From: Phyllobacterium phragmitis
GTDB lineage: Bacteria > Pseudomonadota > Alphaproteobacteria > Rhizobiales > Rhizobiaceae
Direction of reading: 5' to 3'
NCBI RefSeq assembly: GCF_002980495.1
Contig: NZ_PVBR01000008.1
Span: forward strand, 62,001-126,000
Length of the DNA: 64,000 nucleotides
A program made the position numbers and the translations under genes. Every line of letters begins with the position of its first letter. The stretch's first letter is position 1. Below, one piece after another: positions 25,208-34,443 of the stretch. The notes under the pieces were generated by a model that worked only from the letters and a program-made list of their open reading frames with translations, made no database searches and was not told the origin of the DNA.

Positions 25208-26944
25208 ATGAGCCGCGACGACGATTTCCGCGTCCGGCCAGGCCGCATCCGCTCATCGAGGGCGCAGCGGGCAAAACCCTTCGTCGCCCAGGCGCTCGCC
25301 GCCGCGCAGAAAGCCGGCGGCCGCATCTCGCGCTCGGGCAGGATCACCTCCGGCAACGGCTCGCGCTTCGGCCGCGGCCGCGTCGCCAGCGTGCGCGCCA
25401 ACCGCCTGATCACCAGCCGCTCGCGCGGCGCCGTCATCAAGACCCGCGTTGTCCGGCACACTGTGCGCTCCGCGACGCTGACCGCCCATCTCAACTATCT
25501 TCGCCGCGACGGCGTGACCCGTGACGGCGAAAAGGCTCGCATGTTCGGCCCCGAGACGGACGATGCTGACGTCAAGGGCTTCGCCGAGCGCTGCGAGGAC
25601 GATCGCCACCACTTCCGCTTCATCGTCTCGCCCGACGATGCGCTGGAGATGACCGATCTGAAAACCTTCACCCGTGATCTCATGGCGCAGATGGAAAAGG
25701 ATCTTGGCACGAAGCTAGAATGGGTGGCCGTTGATCACTGGAATACGGCGCATCCCCATGTCCATGTCATCCTGCGCGGCCGCGCCGATGACGGGCAGGA
25801 CCTCATGATCGCCCGCGACTACATCAAGGAGGGCATGCGCAACCGCGCACAGGACCTCATCACCCAGGAACTCGGCTCGCGCACCGATCTCGACATTCGC
25901 CGCGTGCTGGAGCGACAGGTCGAGGCTGAACGCTGGACTCGGCTCGACCGTCAGCTTGTCCGGGACGCCGACAGATACGGTTTCCTCGACGTTGCTCCCG
26001 TGCCCGACCAGAAGCCGGACGAATACCTCACCCTGAAGGTCGGCCGGCTGCGCCATCTCGAGCGTCTCGGCCTTGCCGAGAGCGTCGGCCCTGGCCAATG
26101 GCTCATTGCCGATGAAGCCGAGCCGACTTTGCGCGAGCTCGGCGAGCGCAACGACATCATCAAGCGCATGCACCGAGCGCTCACCGAGCGCGGCATAGAT
26201 CGCGGCCTCACCGATTACGTCATCGCTGGTGACACGCAGGCCGAACCGATCATCGGCAGGCTGGTCGATCGTGGCCTCGACGACGAACTGCGCGGCACCG
26301 CCTATGCCGTGGTCGACGGCATAGACGGCCGCACCCACCATATTCGCTTCCACGATCTCGACGCGGCTGGTGATTCCGCGCCCGGTTCCATCGTCGAGTT
26401 GCGCCGCTTCGAAGATCGTAGCGGTCGGCCCCGCACCGCGCTCGCCGTTCGCTCCGACCTCTCCATCGAGGCACAGGCGACGGCGGACGGCGTGACTTGG
26501 CTCGACCGCCAGCTCATCGCCCGCGACCCTGTCGATCTGGGCGGCCGCTTCGGCCTGGAGGTGAAACAGGCCATGGAGGCTCGCGCCGAGCACCTGATCC
26601 AGGAAGGGCTAGCGCGGCGCGAAGGCCAGGGCATCGTCTTTGCCCGCAATCTGCTCGCCACGCTGCGCGAGCGCGAGCTGGATGCGCTCGGCCAAAAGCT
26701 CGCGGCCGAGACCGGCATGCCCTTCCAGAAATTCGCCGCCGGTGAATATGTCGCGGGCACCTACCGGCAGCGCTTCGCGCTCGCCTCCGGCCGCTTCGCC
26801 CTAATCGACGACGGGCTCGGCTTCAAACTGGTGCCCTGGACCCCATCCGTCGAGAAGCATATCGGTCAGCACATCTCCGGCGTCGCTCGTGGCGACGGCG
26901 GTGTCGATTGGTCCATTGGCCGCAAGCGCGGGCTGGGATTGTGA
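25208..26944 (+). CDS. rlxS: VirD2-like relaxase (DUF3363), RlxS-like
   Basis: A 578-residue protein. I use ATG 25208 (MSRDDDFRVRPGRIR, the usual family start) although the frame is open further upstream. Domains: a basic, arginine-rich first 100 residues; a relaxase core with the metal-binding histidines H182, H184 and H186 in AHPHVHVIL; and a C-terminal DUF3363 region from about residue 240. It should nick oriT, stay covalently attached to the 5' end and be passed through TraG to the Trb channel. In ICEMlSymR7A the equivalent RlxS is required for transfer. Confidence 0.9.
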   Translation: MSRDDDFRVRPGRIRSSRAQRAKPFVAQALAAAQKAGGRISRSGRITSGNGSRFGRGRVASVRANRLITSRSRGAVIKTRVVRHTVRSATLTAHLNYLRRDGVTRDGEKARMFGPETDDADVKGFAERCEDDRHHFRFIVSPDDALEMTDLKTFTRDLMAQMEKDLGTKLEWVAVDHWNTAHPHVHVILRGRADDGQDLMIARDYIKEGMRNRAQDLITQELGSRTDLDIRRVLERQVEAERWTRLDRQLVRDADRYGFLDVAPVPDQKPDEYLTLKVGRLRHLERLGLAESVGPGQWLIADEAEPTLRELGERNDIIKRMHRALTERGIDRGLTDYVIAGDTQAEPIIGRLVDRGLDDELRGTAYAVVDGIDGRTHHIRFHDLDAAGDSAPGSIVELRRFEDRSGRPRTALAVRSDLSIEAQATADGVTWLDRQLIARDPVDLGGRFGLEVKQAMEARAEHLIQEGLARREGQGIVFARNLLATLRERELDALGQKLAAETGMPFQKFAAGEYVAGTYRQRFALASGRFALIDDGLGFKLVPWTPSVEKHIGQHISGVARGDGGVDWSIGRKRGLGL

Positions 26945-26976
26945 TCACCACCTATCGATACGGCATCGATCTGTCG

Positions 26977-27756
26977 TCACCGCTTGCCGCCGATCAGAGA
27001 TTTGAGACGCCCCATTAAGCCGCCTTGGCGCCGCGGCGGAAGAGGCGTACTCTGCCCGACGGGTGGCTTGACAAAGATCGTCTGTCTCAGCCGCTCAGAG
27101 GCGACATCCCGTCGGCGCTCGGTCCGTGGCGATCTGACTCCAGGCAAGAGGTCGGCCTCGTCAATACCGAATGATGGCGAGCCCACGGCTTCGAACGGCA
27201 TGGCAAGCCTCGTCGCCTTCATCCTTCGCACATGGTTGACGCTCATGGGAAAGAAGGCGCCGTCCGGTTCCTCGAACAGGTTGAAGTCTCCCTGCAGCAC
27301 CTTGCACGCCGGGCAATGATTGGCCCAATAGGTCGTCTGCGTCGTCTTGCTGAAGGCCGGGCGATAAAGCGGCGCTTCCGACTTCAGCGTCTTCACGACC
27401 GCTGGCGGCAGATCGGTAATGTAGTGAGCAAAAGCCCATTCGTCGTGCCTGAACCAGAACCGCACCTCCTCGCCGTGCTCATCCTCGTCATAATCCCGCA
27501 TCTCGAAGCCGGGCGCCATCAGAAGCCCGACCGCCGCGAAGGGCTCCGAACAGCGCCAGCATCGTGCCGGTGAGCGCACGAGATAGGCTTCCGCCGCCCG
27601 CAGATTGAAATCGCTCTCTGCCGGAAGCCAGCGAGCAAAGGGAGCCGGATCGACACCGTCCGGCACATACCAGACGCGCTTGCTTGGGTTCCAGCGGGCT
27701 CCGAGCTTCTTGACTTCGTCCTTCTGTGGGTAGGGAACATTGAGATCGATTCGCAT
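26977..27756 (-). CDS. DUF5710 protein with two CxxC pairs
   Basis: A 259-residue protein on the opposite strand between the relaxase and traG genes. ATG 27756 is preferred over a slightly longer frame; AAAGGTG lies upstream. Residues 1-35 (MRIDLNVPYPQKDEVKKLGA, then RWNPSKRVWYVP) form the DUF5710 module, which is linked to nucleic-acid-processing proteins. CWRC and CPAC further on could hold a zinc ion. The C-terminal 50 residues are basic. The function is unknown. Confidence 0.75.
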   Translation of the reverse strand: MRIDLNVPYPQKDEVKKLGARWNPSKRVWYVPDGVDPAPFARWLPAESDFNLRAAEAYLVRSPARCWRCSEPFAAVGLLMAPGFEMRDYDEDEHGEEVRFWFRHDEWAFAHYITDLPPAVVKTLKSEAPLYRPAFSKTTQTTYWANHCPACKVLQGDFNLFEEPDGAFFPMSVNHVRRMKATRLAMPFEAVGSPSFGIDEADLLPGVRSPRTERRRDVASERLRQTIFVKPPVGQSTPLPPRRQGGLMGRLKSLIGGKR

Positions 27757-27926
27757 CTGCGGGCACCTTTGAGCGCGCATCGACGCGCTCTGTTGCTCGC
27801 CGAAATGCGCAAATATTTTTTCGCTATCCTACGATCAGCTACGCCGGCCACTCAATATCAATTGGCCAACAAATCCCTTCTGCGCTTCTTTGGCTATTTG
27901 AATGCTTTGATGGGAGTCAGATCGTC

Positions 27927-29954
27927 TTGTCCGCGAGCCGCATCATGTGGGGCCAGATCATCGTCGTGTTCTCGATCGTGCTCATCGCGGTCTGGAGCGC
28001 GACGCAATGGACCGCATGGCGGCTCGGTTTCCAGGCGCAGCTCGGCCAGCCCTGGCTCGAGATTGTCGGCCTGCCGGTCTATCCGCCACCCGCCTTCTTC
28101 TGGTGGTGGTATTTTTACGACGCCTATGCACCACATATTTTCTATGAAGGTGCGGCCATTGCGGCCTCGGGCGGCCTTGTCGCTATCGCTGCCGCCATAC
28201 TCATGTCGATCTATCGTGCGCGCGAGGCAAAGGATGTGCGCACCTTCGGCTCGGCGCGCTGGGCCGAGCGGCAGGAAATCAGGGATGCTGGCCTGCTCGG
28301 TGACGATGGCATCGTACTCGGCAAGCTCGACCACGAATATCTGCGCCATGACGGTGCCGAGCATGTGCTGTGCTTCGCGCCGACACGCTCCGGCAAGGGC
28401 GTCGGGCTCGTCGTGCCAACCCTGCTCACCTGGCCTGGTTCGGCCATCGTCCACGACATCAAGGGCGAGAACTGGGAACTGACCGCTGGCCTACGTTCGC
28501 GTTTCGGCCGCGTGCTGTTGTTCGACCCGACGAATGCGAAGTCGGCGGCCTACAATCCGCTTCTCGAAGTCCGGCGCGGCGAATGGGAAGTACGCGACGT
28601 TCAGAACGTCGCTGACGTGCTGGTCGATCCCGAAGGCTCGCTGGAGCGCCGGAACCATTGGGAAAAGACCAGTCACGCACTGCTGGTCGGCGCGATCCTG
28701 CATGTCCTCTATGCCGAAAAGGACAAGACGCTCGCCGGTGTCGCCGCCTTTCTTTCCGACCCGCGTCGGCCGATCGAGGCGACGCTTGCCGCCATGATGA
28801 CGACGCCGCATCTGGGCGAGAAAGGTCCGCACCCAGTGGTCGCCAGTGCCGCGCGCGAACTGCTCAACAAATCGGACAACGAGCGTTCCGGCGTGCTGTC
28901 CACCGCCATGTCCTTCCTCGGACTCTACCGCGATCCGGTTGTCGCTGCCGTCACCAGCCGCTGCGACTGGCGCATCGCCAACATCGTATCCGCCGACAAA
29001 CCAACGACGCTCTATCTCGTCGTGCCGCCCTCCGACATCAGCCGCACAAAACCGCTCGTGCGCCTCGTGCTCAACCAGATCGGCCGCCGGCTCACCGAGG
29101 AACTGCATGCGAAGGACCGCCGCCATCGCCTGCTCCTGATGCTCGACGAATTCCCGGCGCTCGGCCGGCTCGATTTCTTTGAATCGGCGCTTGCCTTCAT
29201 GGCCGGCTACGGCATCAAGGCGTTCTTGATTGCACAATCGCTCAATCAGATCGAGAAGGCATACGGCGCCAACAACTCGATCCTCGACAATTGCCATGTC
29301 CGCGTGAGCTTCGCGACCAACGACGAGCGGACGGCCAAGCGTGTGTCGGATGCGCTCGGCACCGCCACCGAGATGCGCGCCATGCAGAACTATGCCGGGC
29401 ATCGGCTCGCGCCCTGGCTCAGCCACCTGATGGTCTCGCGTTCCGAAACGGCGCGGCCGCTGCTGACCCCCGGCGAGGTGATGCAGCTGCCACCCGACGA
29501 TGAGATCGTCATGGTAGCCGGTACACACCCGATCCGGGCGAAGAAGGCGCGCTATTACGAGGATGCACGCTTCACGGAGCGGCTGCTACCTGTACCCAAG
29601 AGCCCGAGTGCCGGGTTCTTGCCACAGCCCGACGACTGGTCGGTGCTGAAGCCGGTCGTACCTTCTCGTCCTCCCGAAGATGATAGTGGCTCAACGCTTC
29701 CTTCTGCCACCCAACCGAAAATCGCTCAATCTGCGAAGGAAGACGATCCGGCCAATGCCGGCCTGCGCCGTGAGCCCGGCCTCGAGCCGCACAAAGATAT
29801 CGCACCGGAGCCCGCCAGGCCGCTGGCCAACGAGTTCGATCCCGACATTGATGAACCCGACCGCGAATCCACCGCCAACCGTGCGCTTGTGCGCAACATG
29901 CGCCAGGTCGCACGACAGGTCTCGATGGATCCCGGAGACCGTATGGAGATGTAA
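27927..29954 (+). CDS. traG: Type IV coupling protein TraG (VirD4 family)
   Basis: A 675-residue protein starting at TTG 27927, ten bases after GGGAG; the sequence from here (MSASRIMWGQIIVVF) matches the usual family N-terminus. Two membrane segments lie at about residues 8-25 and 75-93. Walker A is APTRSGKGVG (151-160) and Walker B LLLMLDEFPALG with D407-E408. The hexameric ATPase links the relaxase-DNA complex to the Trb channel. The last ~110 residues are proline-rich and variable. Confidence 0.93.
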   Translation: MSASRIMWGQIIVVFSIVLIAVWSATQWTAWRLGFQAQLGQPWLEIVGLPVYPPPAFFWWWYFYDAYAPHIFYEGAAIAASGGLVAIAAAILMSIYRAREAKDVRTFGSARWAERQEIRDAGLLGDDGIVLGKLDHEYLRHDGAEHVLCFAPTRSGKGVGLVVPTLLTWPGSAIVHDIKGENWELTAGLRSRFGRVLLFDPTNAKSAAYNPLLEVRRGEWEVRDVQNVADVLVDPEGSLERRNHWEKTSHALLVGAILHVLYAEKDKTLAGVAAFLSDPRRPIEATLAAMMTTPHLGEKGPHPVVASAARELLNKSDNERSGVLSTAMSFLGLYRDPVVAAVTSRCDWRIANIVSADKPTTLYLVVPPSDISRTKPLVRLVLNQIGRRLTEELHAKDRRHRLLLMLDEFPALGRLDFFESALAFMAGYGIKAFLIAQSLNQIEKAYGANNSILDNCHVRVSFATNDERTAKRVSDALGTATEMRAMQNYAGHRLAPWLSHLMVSRSETARPLLTPGEVMQLPPDDEIVMVAGTHPIRAKKARYYEDARFTERLLPVPKSPSAGFLPQPDDWSVLKPVVPSRPPEDDSGSTLPSATQPKIAQSAKEDDPANAGLRREPGLEPHKDIAPEPARPLANEFDPDIDEPDRESTANRALVRNMRQVARQVSMDPGDRMEM

Positions 29955-29957
29955 GCG

Positions 29958-30377
29958 ATGCGTGAGCGTCCCGACAAGAAGAGCCGCCTGTCCGTCTATC
30001 TCGACCCGGATCTGATGCGCCTGCTGGCTGATTTCGCTGCTCGGCGCGAGCAATCCCGCTCCCTCATCGCCGAGGCGGCGATTGCCTCCTTTCTCTCCCC
30101 CGATGCCGACGAGCGGCAGGAGGCAGCGGTCGCCAAGCGCCTCGACCGGATCGACCGCAACATCCAGCGGCTCGAACGCGACATCGGCATCGCCAATGAA
30201 GCCTTCGCTATCTTTATTCGCTCCTGGCTGACCTCCACCGCGTCTCTGCCAGAAGCCGCACAAGTGGCCGCCCGGGCCAAGGGTGGCGAGCGCTATGACA
30301 AGTTCTTGGAGGCGCTCGGCCGGCGTCTAGCCAAGGGGCCGAAGCTCAGGCAGGAAGTGCTGGAGGATGTTCCCTAA
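29958..30377 (+). CDS. CopG/ribbon-helix-helix protein linked to traG
   Basis: A 139-residue protein starting 3 bp after traG ends. The N-terminal LSVYLDPDLMRLLADFAA, then REQSRSLIAEAAIASFL is a ribbon-helix-helix DNA-binding fold. The C-terminal part is helical and charged. In related elements this gene sits between traG and trbB; here 17.6 kb of cargo separates it from trbB. It may act as an accessory oriT-binding or regulatory protein. Confidence 0.85.
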   Translation: MRERPDKKSRLSVYLDPDLMRLLADFAARREQSRSLIAEAAIASFLSPDADERQEAAVAKRLDRIDRNIQRLERDIGIANEAFAIFIRSWLTSTASLPEAAQVAARAKGGERYDKFLEALGRRLAKGPKLRQEVLEDVP

Positions 30378-30604
30378 GCCCACCGCAGGGCTGCGCCTAG
30401 CCCCGCCGACTAGCCTGAAGGCATCAGTTGCAGGCATGGAAGAAACGCATTGAAACGCAGGATGCGATCGTCGTTGAGATCGTGCCCGAAACGGCGCCTA
30501 CGCTTTCCCAGGTCTGAACGGGAGAGCAGCGATGGGGCTAACACAAACGGTCAGCGATCCCGTGGTTGTGGCGGCATTGGACGAAGCCCCAGCAACCGTT
30601 GTAG
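30378..30604. other. Left junction of cargo 3
   Basis: Past the copG stop the sequence changes to gene fragments. A 29-codon frame from 30532 (MGLTQTVSDPVVVAALDEAP...) is open but ends at once and is not recognised. It is probably debris at the insertion border. Confidence 0.35.
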
Positions 30605-30703
30605 AATATCGCCATGTTTGATGACGGCGCGTACCTGAAGGCGTTCGATGGTGCCCAGCTCGGATCGGTGGACATCGCCTTGAAGAAGGGGCGGACCGCC
30701 TCA
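30605..30703 (+). pseudogene. Internal fragment of a GlcG/HbpS-like gene
   Basis: About 33 codons, NIAMFDDGAYLKAFDGAQLG then SVDIALKKGRTAS, match the internal part of the intact GlcG/HbpS protein at 62590-63003 (VLDAGGHLKAFHRMDG, ASIDIAMRKAKTA). Both ends are missing; the fragment runs in frame into the NTF2-like pseudogene. It is a relic, not a working gene. Confidence 0.6.
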
Positions 30704-31135
30704 ATGAATCGCGCGCTGATCGCCCGTAGCTTCAAGGGGTATCGGACAGGCGCCGGCAGCTCCTATGATTTGCTCGCCCCCGACGCGAGTTGGACGAACA
30801 CCGGCAACTCGCTCGCGGCAAAGACGTGTCCGACAAAGGACGCCTTCATTGAGGTCATCCGGCCGTTCAACGCGCGCGTGAAATCCCGCTTGGTACAGTC
30901 GGTCCGTAAGCTCTAAGCGGAAAATGAGACGGTCGTCGCCTTCGTCGACGCGACCGGTACGGCCCGCCACCAGCGACCTTGTTCCAATACCTACGCTTGG
31001 ACTCTTGAGATCGAGGGTGGACAGATCGTTTGCGCCTGCGCATTTTACGACAGCGTTGCTTTCGATAATCTGTGGCAACGGATCCAGGTGACATCGGCGG
31101 GCGCTGCCGAGCCGCCGGGCGTGTCTGACGACTAG
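30704..31135 (+). pseudogene. NTF2/SnoaL-like gene with an internal stop
   Basis: From ATG 30704 the frame reads NRALIARSFKGYRTGAGSSY, DLLAPDASWTNTG and AFIEVIRPFNARVKSRL, then meets TAA at 30914-30916 just where relatives have a Tyr codon. The same frame continues with TVVAFVDATGTARHQ, NTYAWTLEI and FYDSVAFDNLWQRI to TAG 31133-31135, the expected C-terminus. A single nonsense change explains the break. The full product would be about 143 residues. Confidence 0.7.
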
Positions 31136-31159
31136 GCGGCATCGAGCAAAGAGGAACGG

Positions 31160-32026
31160 ATGCACCAGACGAGCTATCGAACTGCGAAGGTCGACGGGAT
31201 CAAGCTCTTTTATCGCGAGGCCGGGGTCGTCGGCTCGCCGAAGATCCTGCTGCTTCACGGATTTCCGACGTCAAGCCACATGTTCCGCGATCTCATTCCG
31301 CTGCTGACGGACCACTTCCATCTCGTCGCACCAGACCTGCCTGGTTTTGGTCGATCGGATAATCCAAAAGCGAATACATTCGATTCCATTGCTGAGACCA
31401 TAGAGCGGTTCACCGAGATTATCGGCTTCGACAGCTTCGCAGCCTATGTGTTCGACTATGGCGCCCCCACGGGATTTCGGCTGGCTATGCGTCATCCAGA
31501 GCGCATCACTGCGCTCATCTCCCAAAACGGAAACGCGTATCTGGAGGGACTAAGCGACGGCTGGGGTCCGCTCCGCGCATATTGGGAGGATCCGTCGCCA
31601 GCCAACCGCGTAGCGCTGCAAACCCTGCTGACGCGGGAGACAACTTACTGGCAGTATACACACGGCGTGCCCGATCCTGCGGCTGTCTCGCCGGACGGCT
31701 ACGCGCTCGACGAATATTATCTGAACCGTCCGGGCGCAGCCGATGTGCAACTCGATCTCTTCGGCGACTATAAGAATAACGTGGCGCTCTATCCGGCCTT
31801 CCAAGCCTATTTTCGAGAGGCTCAACCACGGTTGCTTGCGATCTGGGGCAGGAACGATCCCTTCTTTTTGCCAGCCGGCGCGGAGGCCTACAGACGGGAC
31901 CTCCAGAATGCGGACGTGCGGCTTCTCGACACCGGCCACTTCGCGCTTGAAACCCACGCATTTGAAGTTGCCGACGCGATACGTGAGTTTCTGGGCGTCA
32001 GCGTGGCTGCCGGGCCTGCTCGCTAA
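31160..32026 (+). CDS. Alpha/beta hydrolase of the dehalogenase/epoxide-hydrolase type
   Basis: A 288-residue protein with AGAGGAACGG before ATG 31160. LLLHGFPTSSHMFRDLIPLL, VAPDLPGFGRSDNP, and an Asp nucleophile (D99) in VFDYGAPTG identify the branch that uses aspartate, as in epoxide hydrolases and haloalkane dehalogenases. The acid is in WGRNDPFF and the histidine in TGHFALE. The substrate is unknown. Confidence 0.85.
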   Translation: MHQTSYRTAKVDGIKLFYREAGVVGSPKILLLHGFPTSSHMFRDLIPLLTDHFHLVAPDLPGFGRSDNPKANTFDSIAETIERFTEIIGFDSFAAYVFDYGAPTGFRLAMRHPERITALISQNGNAYLEGLSDGWGPLRAYWEDPSPANRVALQTLLTRETTYWQYTHGVPDPAAVSPDGYALDEYYLNRPGAADVQLDLFGDYKNNVALYPAFQAYFREAQPRLLAIWGRNDPFFLPAGAEAYRRDLQNADVRLLDTGHFALETHAFEVADAIREFLGVSVAAGPAR

Positions 32027-32833
32027 AGCCTGGTTGGCGGCTGCAGGGTCTGACCGCGAAACCCTTCAATTGGGTGCCCCACGGCCGGTCCACGGATGTT
32101 TAGTGCGTCCTCGGCAGCGCTAGAGTTTTCCGGACCCTGATCGGCACACGGAATCGCTTCGTATGCCGATTTCATGAGCACGATCAGTGGTTTGCTGCTT
32201 TCCGCGCTATGGGACGAACAATGGCGGCCGGCCTGGAGGAGGGACAGGCCGGCCGCACGAACCCGGTGCAAGGCGGGGGGAGGAGGGGCCGGGTTCGTAT
32301 CAATGTGCACATCCTTGTTGTCGAAGTGCACGGAGATCGACAAGTGAGGAAGTTGTGAGACGCTTCCAATCGCCATGGCGCGATTTCTTTGTTGATCTCA
32401 ATCTACGCCACCACTGCCGATCCACTCCATCCTACGTCGGTGGGCTCGCGTAACGTCTTTGTCTGAACAGGGGCATACCATGGTCTATAGGCGTGAGCCG
32501 GTCCGGCGTAACCGACCCATGGGTGAGCCTTCGCCGCTGCTCCATTCGCCGGAGCGTTACTGAAACCGCCGACGTACATTTCGAAGCGGTCAAACAATGG
32601 TTACCCGTTGAAGGAGAGGCGGTGAGCCAGGAACATCTACCATCGACAGCGATGGTGCGTAATGCGTCCACGCGTGCTGCCGGCCGCAAAGCGCCGTTTA
32701 AAGCTCAGCCATACCAACGTATGAGCCGCGCAACCTCCCGTACGATGGCTACACCCGCATTTGTCCGGCAGCATCGTGCCAGCCACATTGCTGAGCTCAG
32801 CGAATTCGAAGCCGAAGAGGAGCTGCGATTGCC
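32027..32833. other. About 800 bp without a supported gene
   Basis: Short frames are open but lack recognisable products or ribosome sites. One perfect 10-bp hairpin is present: ACGAACCCGG at 32257-32266 and its complement at 32289-32298 with a purine-rich 22-base loop. The part just before 32834 probably contains the promoter of the oxidoreductase operon. The stretch may be degraded sequence left by the insertion events. Confidence 0.4.
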
Positions 32834-33463
32834 ATGTCAGGTAGAAAGACGGATCATCGTGCCGATAGTGAAGACCGCGCACATACTTGGGAAGTGACGC
32901 GCCGGGAGACTTTCGAGATTGCTGCAGGTGCCGCCGTATTCGCAGCGATGCCGCTCACCACGTCACAATCCGCAAACGGCATGGGAGAGGGCAGCATGCA
33001 GGGCCACAGCATCGAGCTCGTCGTCAATGGACAGTCGCACGCACTTGCGATCGATCCCCGTCAGTCGCTGCTTGACGTGCTGCGCGAAACGCTGGATCTC
33101 ACCGGTACAAAGAAGGGCTGCAATCAAGGCGCCTGCGGGGCCTGCACGATCCTCGTCGACGGAAAGCGCGTCGTCTCCTGCCTGACGCTGGCGGCGATGC
33201 ATGACGGCGGCGAAATTACGACGATCGAGGGGATCGCCAACGGTGAGGAGCTCCATCCACTGCAGACGGCCTTCATCGAGCATGAGGGCTTCCAGTGCGG
33301 CTACTGCACACCCGGCCAGATCATGTCCGGCATCGGCTGCATCAGCGAAGGGCATGCCGGCTCGCCCGACGAGATCCGGTTCTGGATGAGCGGGAATATC
33401 TGCCGCTGCGGTGCCTATCCAGGCATCGTTGCCGCTGTCGCGGACGCTGCAGAGAGGAGTTGA
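32834..33463 (+). CDS. paoA: Tat-exported 2Fe-2S subunit of an aldehyde oxidoreductase (PaoA-like)
   Basis: A 209-residue protein. A twin-arginine signal (T-R23-R24-E-T-F followed by a hydrophobic run) precedes the iron-sulfur part. Cluster ligands are C96, C101, C104 and C116 (plant ferredoxin-like) and C155, C158, C190 and C192 (the second 2Fe-2S domain). The Tat signal indicates a periplasmic enzyme, as for Escherichia coli PaoABC. It heads the three-subunit operon; the next gene starts 3 bp after its stop. Confidence 0.85.
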   Translation: MSGRKTDHRADSEDRAHTWEVTRRETFEIAAGAAVFAAMPLTTSQSANGMGEGSMQGHSIELVVNGQSHALAIDPRQSLLDVLRETLDLTGTKKGCNQGACGACTILVDGKRVVSCLTLAAMHDGGEITTIEGIANGEELHPLQTAFIEHEGFQCGYCTPGQIMSGIGCISEGHAGSPDEIRFWMSGNICRCGAYPGIVAAVADAAERS

Positions 33464-33465
33464 TC

Positions 33466-34443
33466 ATGCTTCCCTTCACAATCCAGAAAGTGACTTCCGT
33501 CGAGGCTGCCATAGCTGCCGCGACATCCGGCGGCCGCTACATCGCCGGCGGCACCACGCTGGTCGACCTCATGCGTGAGGAGGTGGAACACCCGGAGCGC
33601 CTAGTCGATATCAATTCGCTGTCCATGAGCGACATCCGCGTTGAGGGCTCCGATCTCATCATCGGCGCGCTTGCCCGCATGTCCGAGGTCGCCGCCCATC
33701 CCGAGGTGCGACGTCTCCAGCCAGTGATCGCCGAGAGCCTGATCGAAGGCGCTTCGCCGCAGCTGCGTAACATGGCCTCGATGGGCGGCAACCTGCTGCA
33801 GCGCTGCCGTTGCCCCTACTTTCGCATGCTCGACACGGCCTGCAACAAGCGCGACCCGGGTTCGGGCTGTGCGGCGATCGACGGCCTTAATGCCGGCCAT
33901 GCGATCCTTGGCACCAGCAACGATTGCGTGGCGACCCATCCCTCCGACGTCGCGGTAGCTCTCGTTGCCCTGGATGCGACGATGCGCGTTCGTGGTCCGG
34001 ATGGCGAGCGAAGCTTTCCCGTGGAAGACCTCTTTCGCCTGCCGGGTGACACGCCGCATCTCGAACATACGCTGCTCCCGGGCGAGTTGGTCCTGGACAT
34101 CCGCGTGCCCGGCGGGCCCGACAGTCGCCGCGCGCGCTACCTCAAGGTGCGGGACCGCGCGTCATACGAGTTCGCCCTCGTTTCGGCGGCCGCCGCGCTC
34201 GATGTGGAGGACGGCGTCATCCGCTCCGCGCGTATCGCCGTCGGCGGTGTCGGCACCAAGCCGTGGCGTCTGAGAGCCTGCGAGGAGGCACTTGTCGGTA
34301 AGCCCGCGGATCGCCCGACCTTCGAAGCGGCCGCTCAACTGGCCACGGAGGGCGCCCGCCCGTTAAGCCACAATCATTACAAGGTCGAACTGTTGCCGCG
34401 GACGATCGTCCGCGCCCTCGAGATGTCGGGAGAAGTCGCATGA
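33466..34443 (+). CDS. paoB: FAD-binding subunit of the aldehyde oxidoreductase (PaoB-like)
   Basis: A 325-residue protein with AGAGAGGAG before ATG 33466. The FAD-binding signatures are RYIAGGTTLVDLM and NMASMGGNLLQ. Cysteines C114, C116, C126 and C135 form an extra cluster site, the 4Fe-4S feature that distinguishes PaoB-type subunits from ordinary xanthine dehydrogenase FAD subunits. Its stop overlaps the start of the large subunit gene. Confidence 0.87.
   Translation: MLPFTIQKVTSVEAAIAAATSGGRYIAGGTTLVDLMREEVEHPERLVDINSLSMSDIRVEGSDLIIGALARMSEVAAHPEVRRLQPVIAESLIEGASPQLRNMASMGGNLLQRCRCPYFRMLDTACNKRDPGSGCAAIDGLNAGHAILGTSNDCVATHPSDVAVALVALDATMRVRGPDGERSFPVEDLFRLPGDTPHLEHTLLPGELVLDIRVPGGPDSRRARYLKVRDRASYEFALVSAAAALDVEDGVIRSARIAVGGVGTKPWRLRACEEALVGKPADRPTFEAAAQLATEGARPLSHNHYKVELLPRTIVRALEMSGEVA

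Noticed and set aside
24963-25211. An 82-codon frame between the transglycosylase and relaxase genes, with ATG overlapping the transglycosylase stop
   Set aside because: It runs straight through the repeats and inverted repeat of the candidate oriT, and its product has no recognisable pattern; the repeats explain the sequence better.
32493-32897. A 134-codon frame before paoA
   Set aside because: No ribosome site, arginine- and serine-rich low-information product, and it overlaps the paoA start in another frame.
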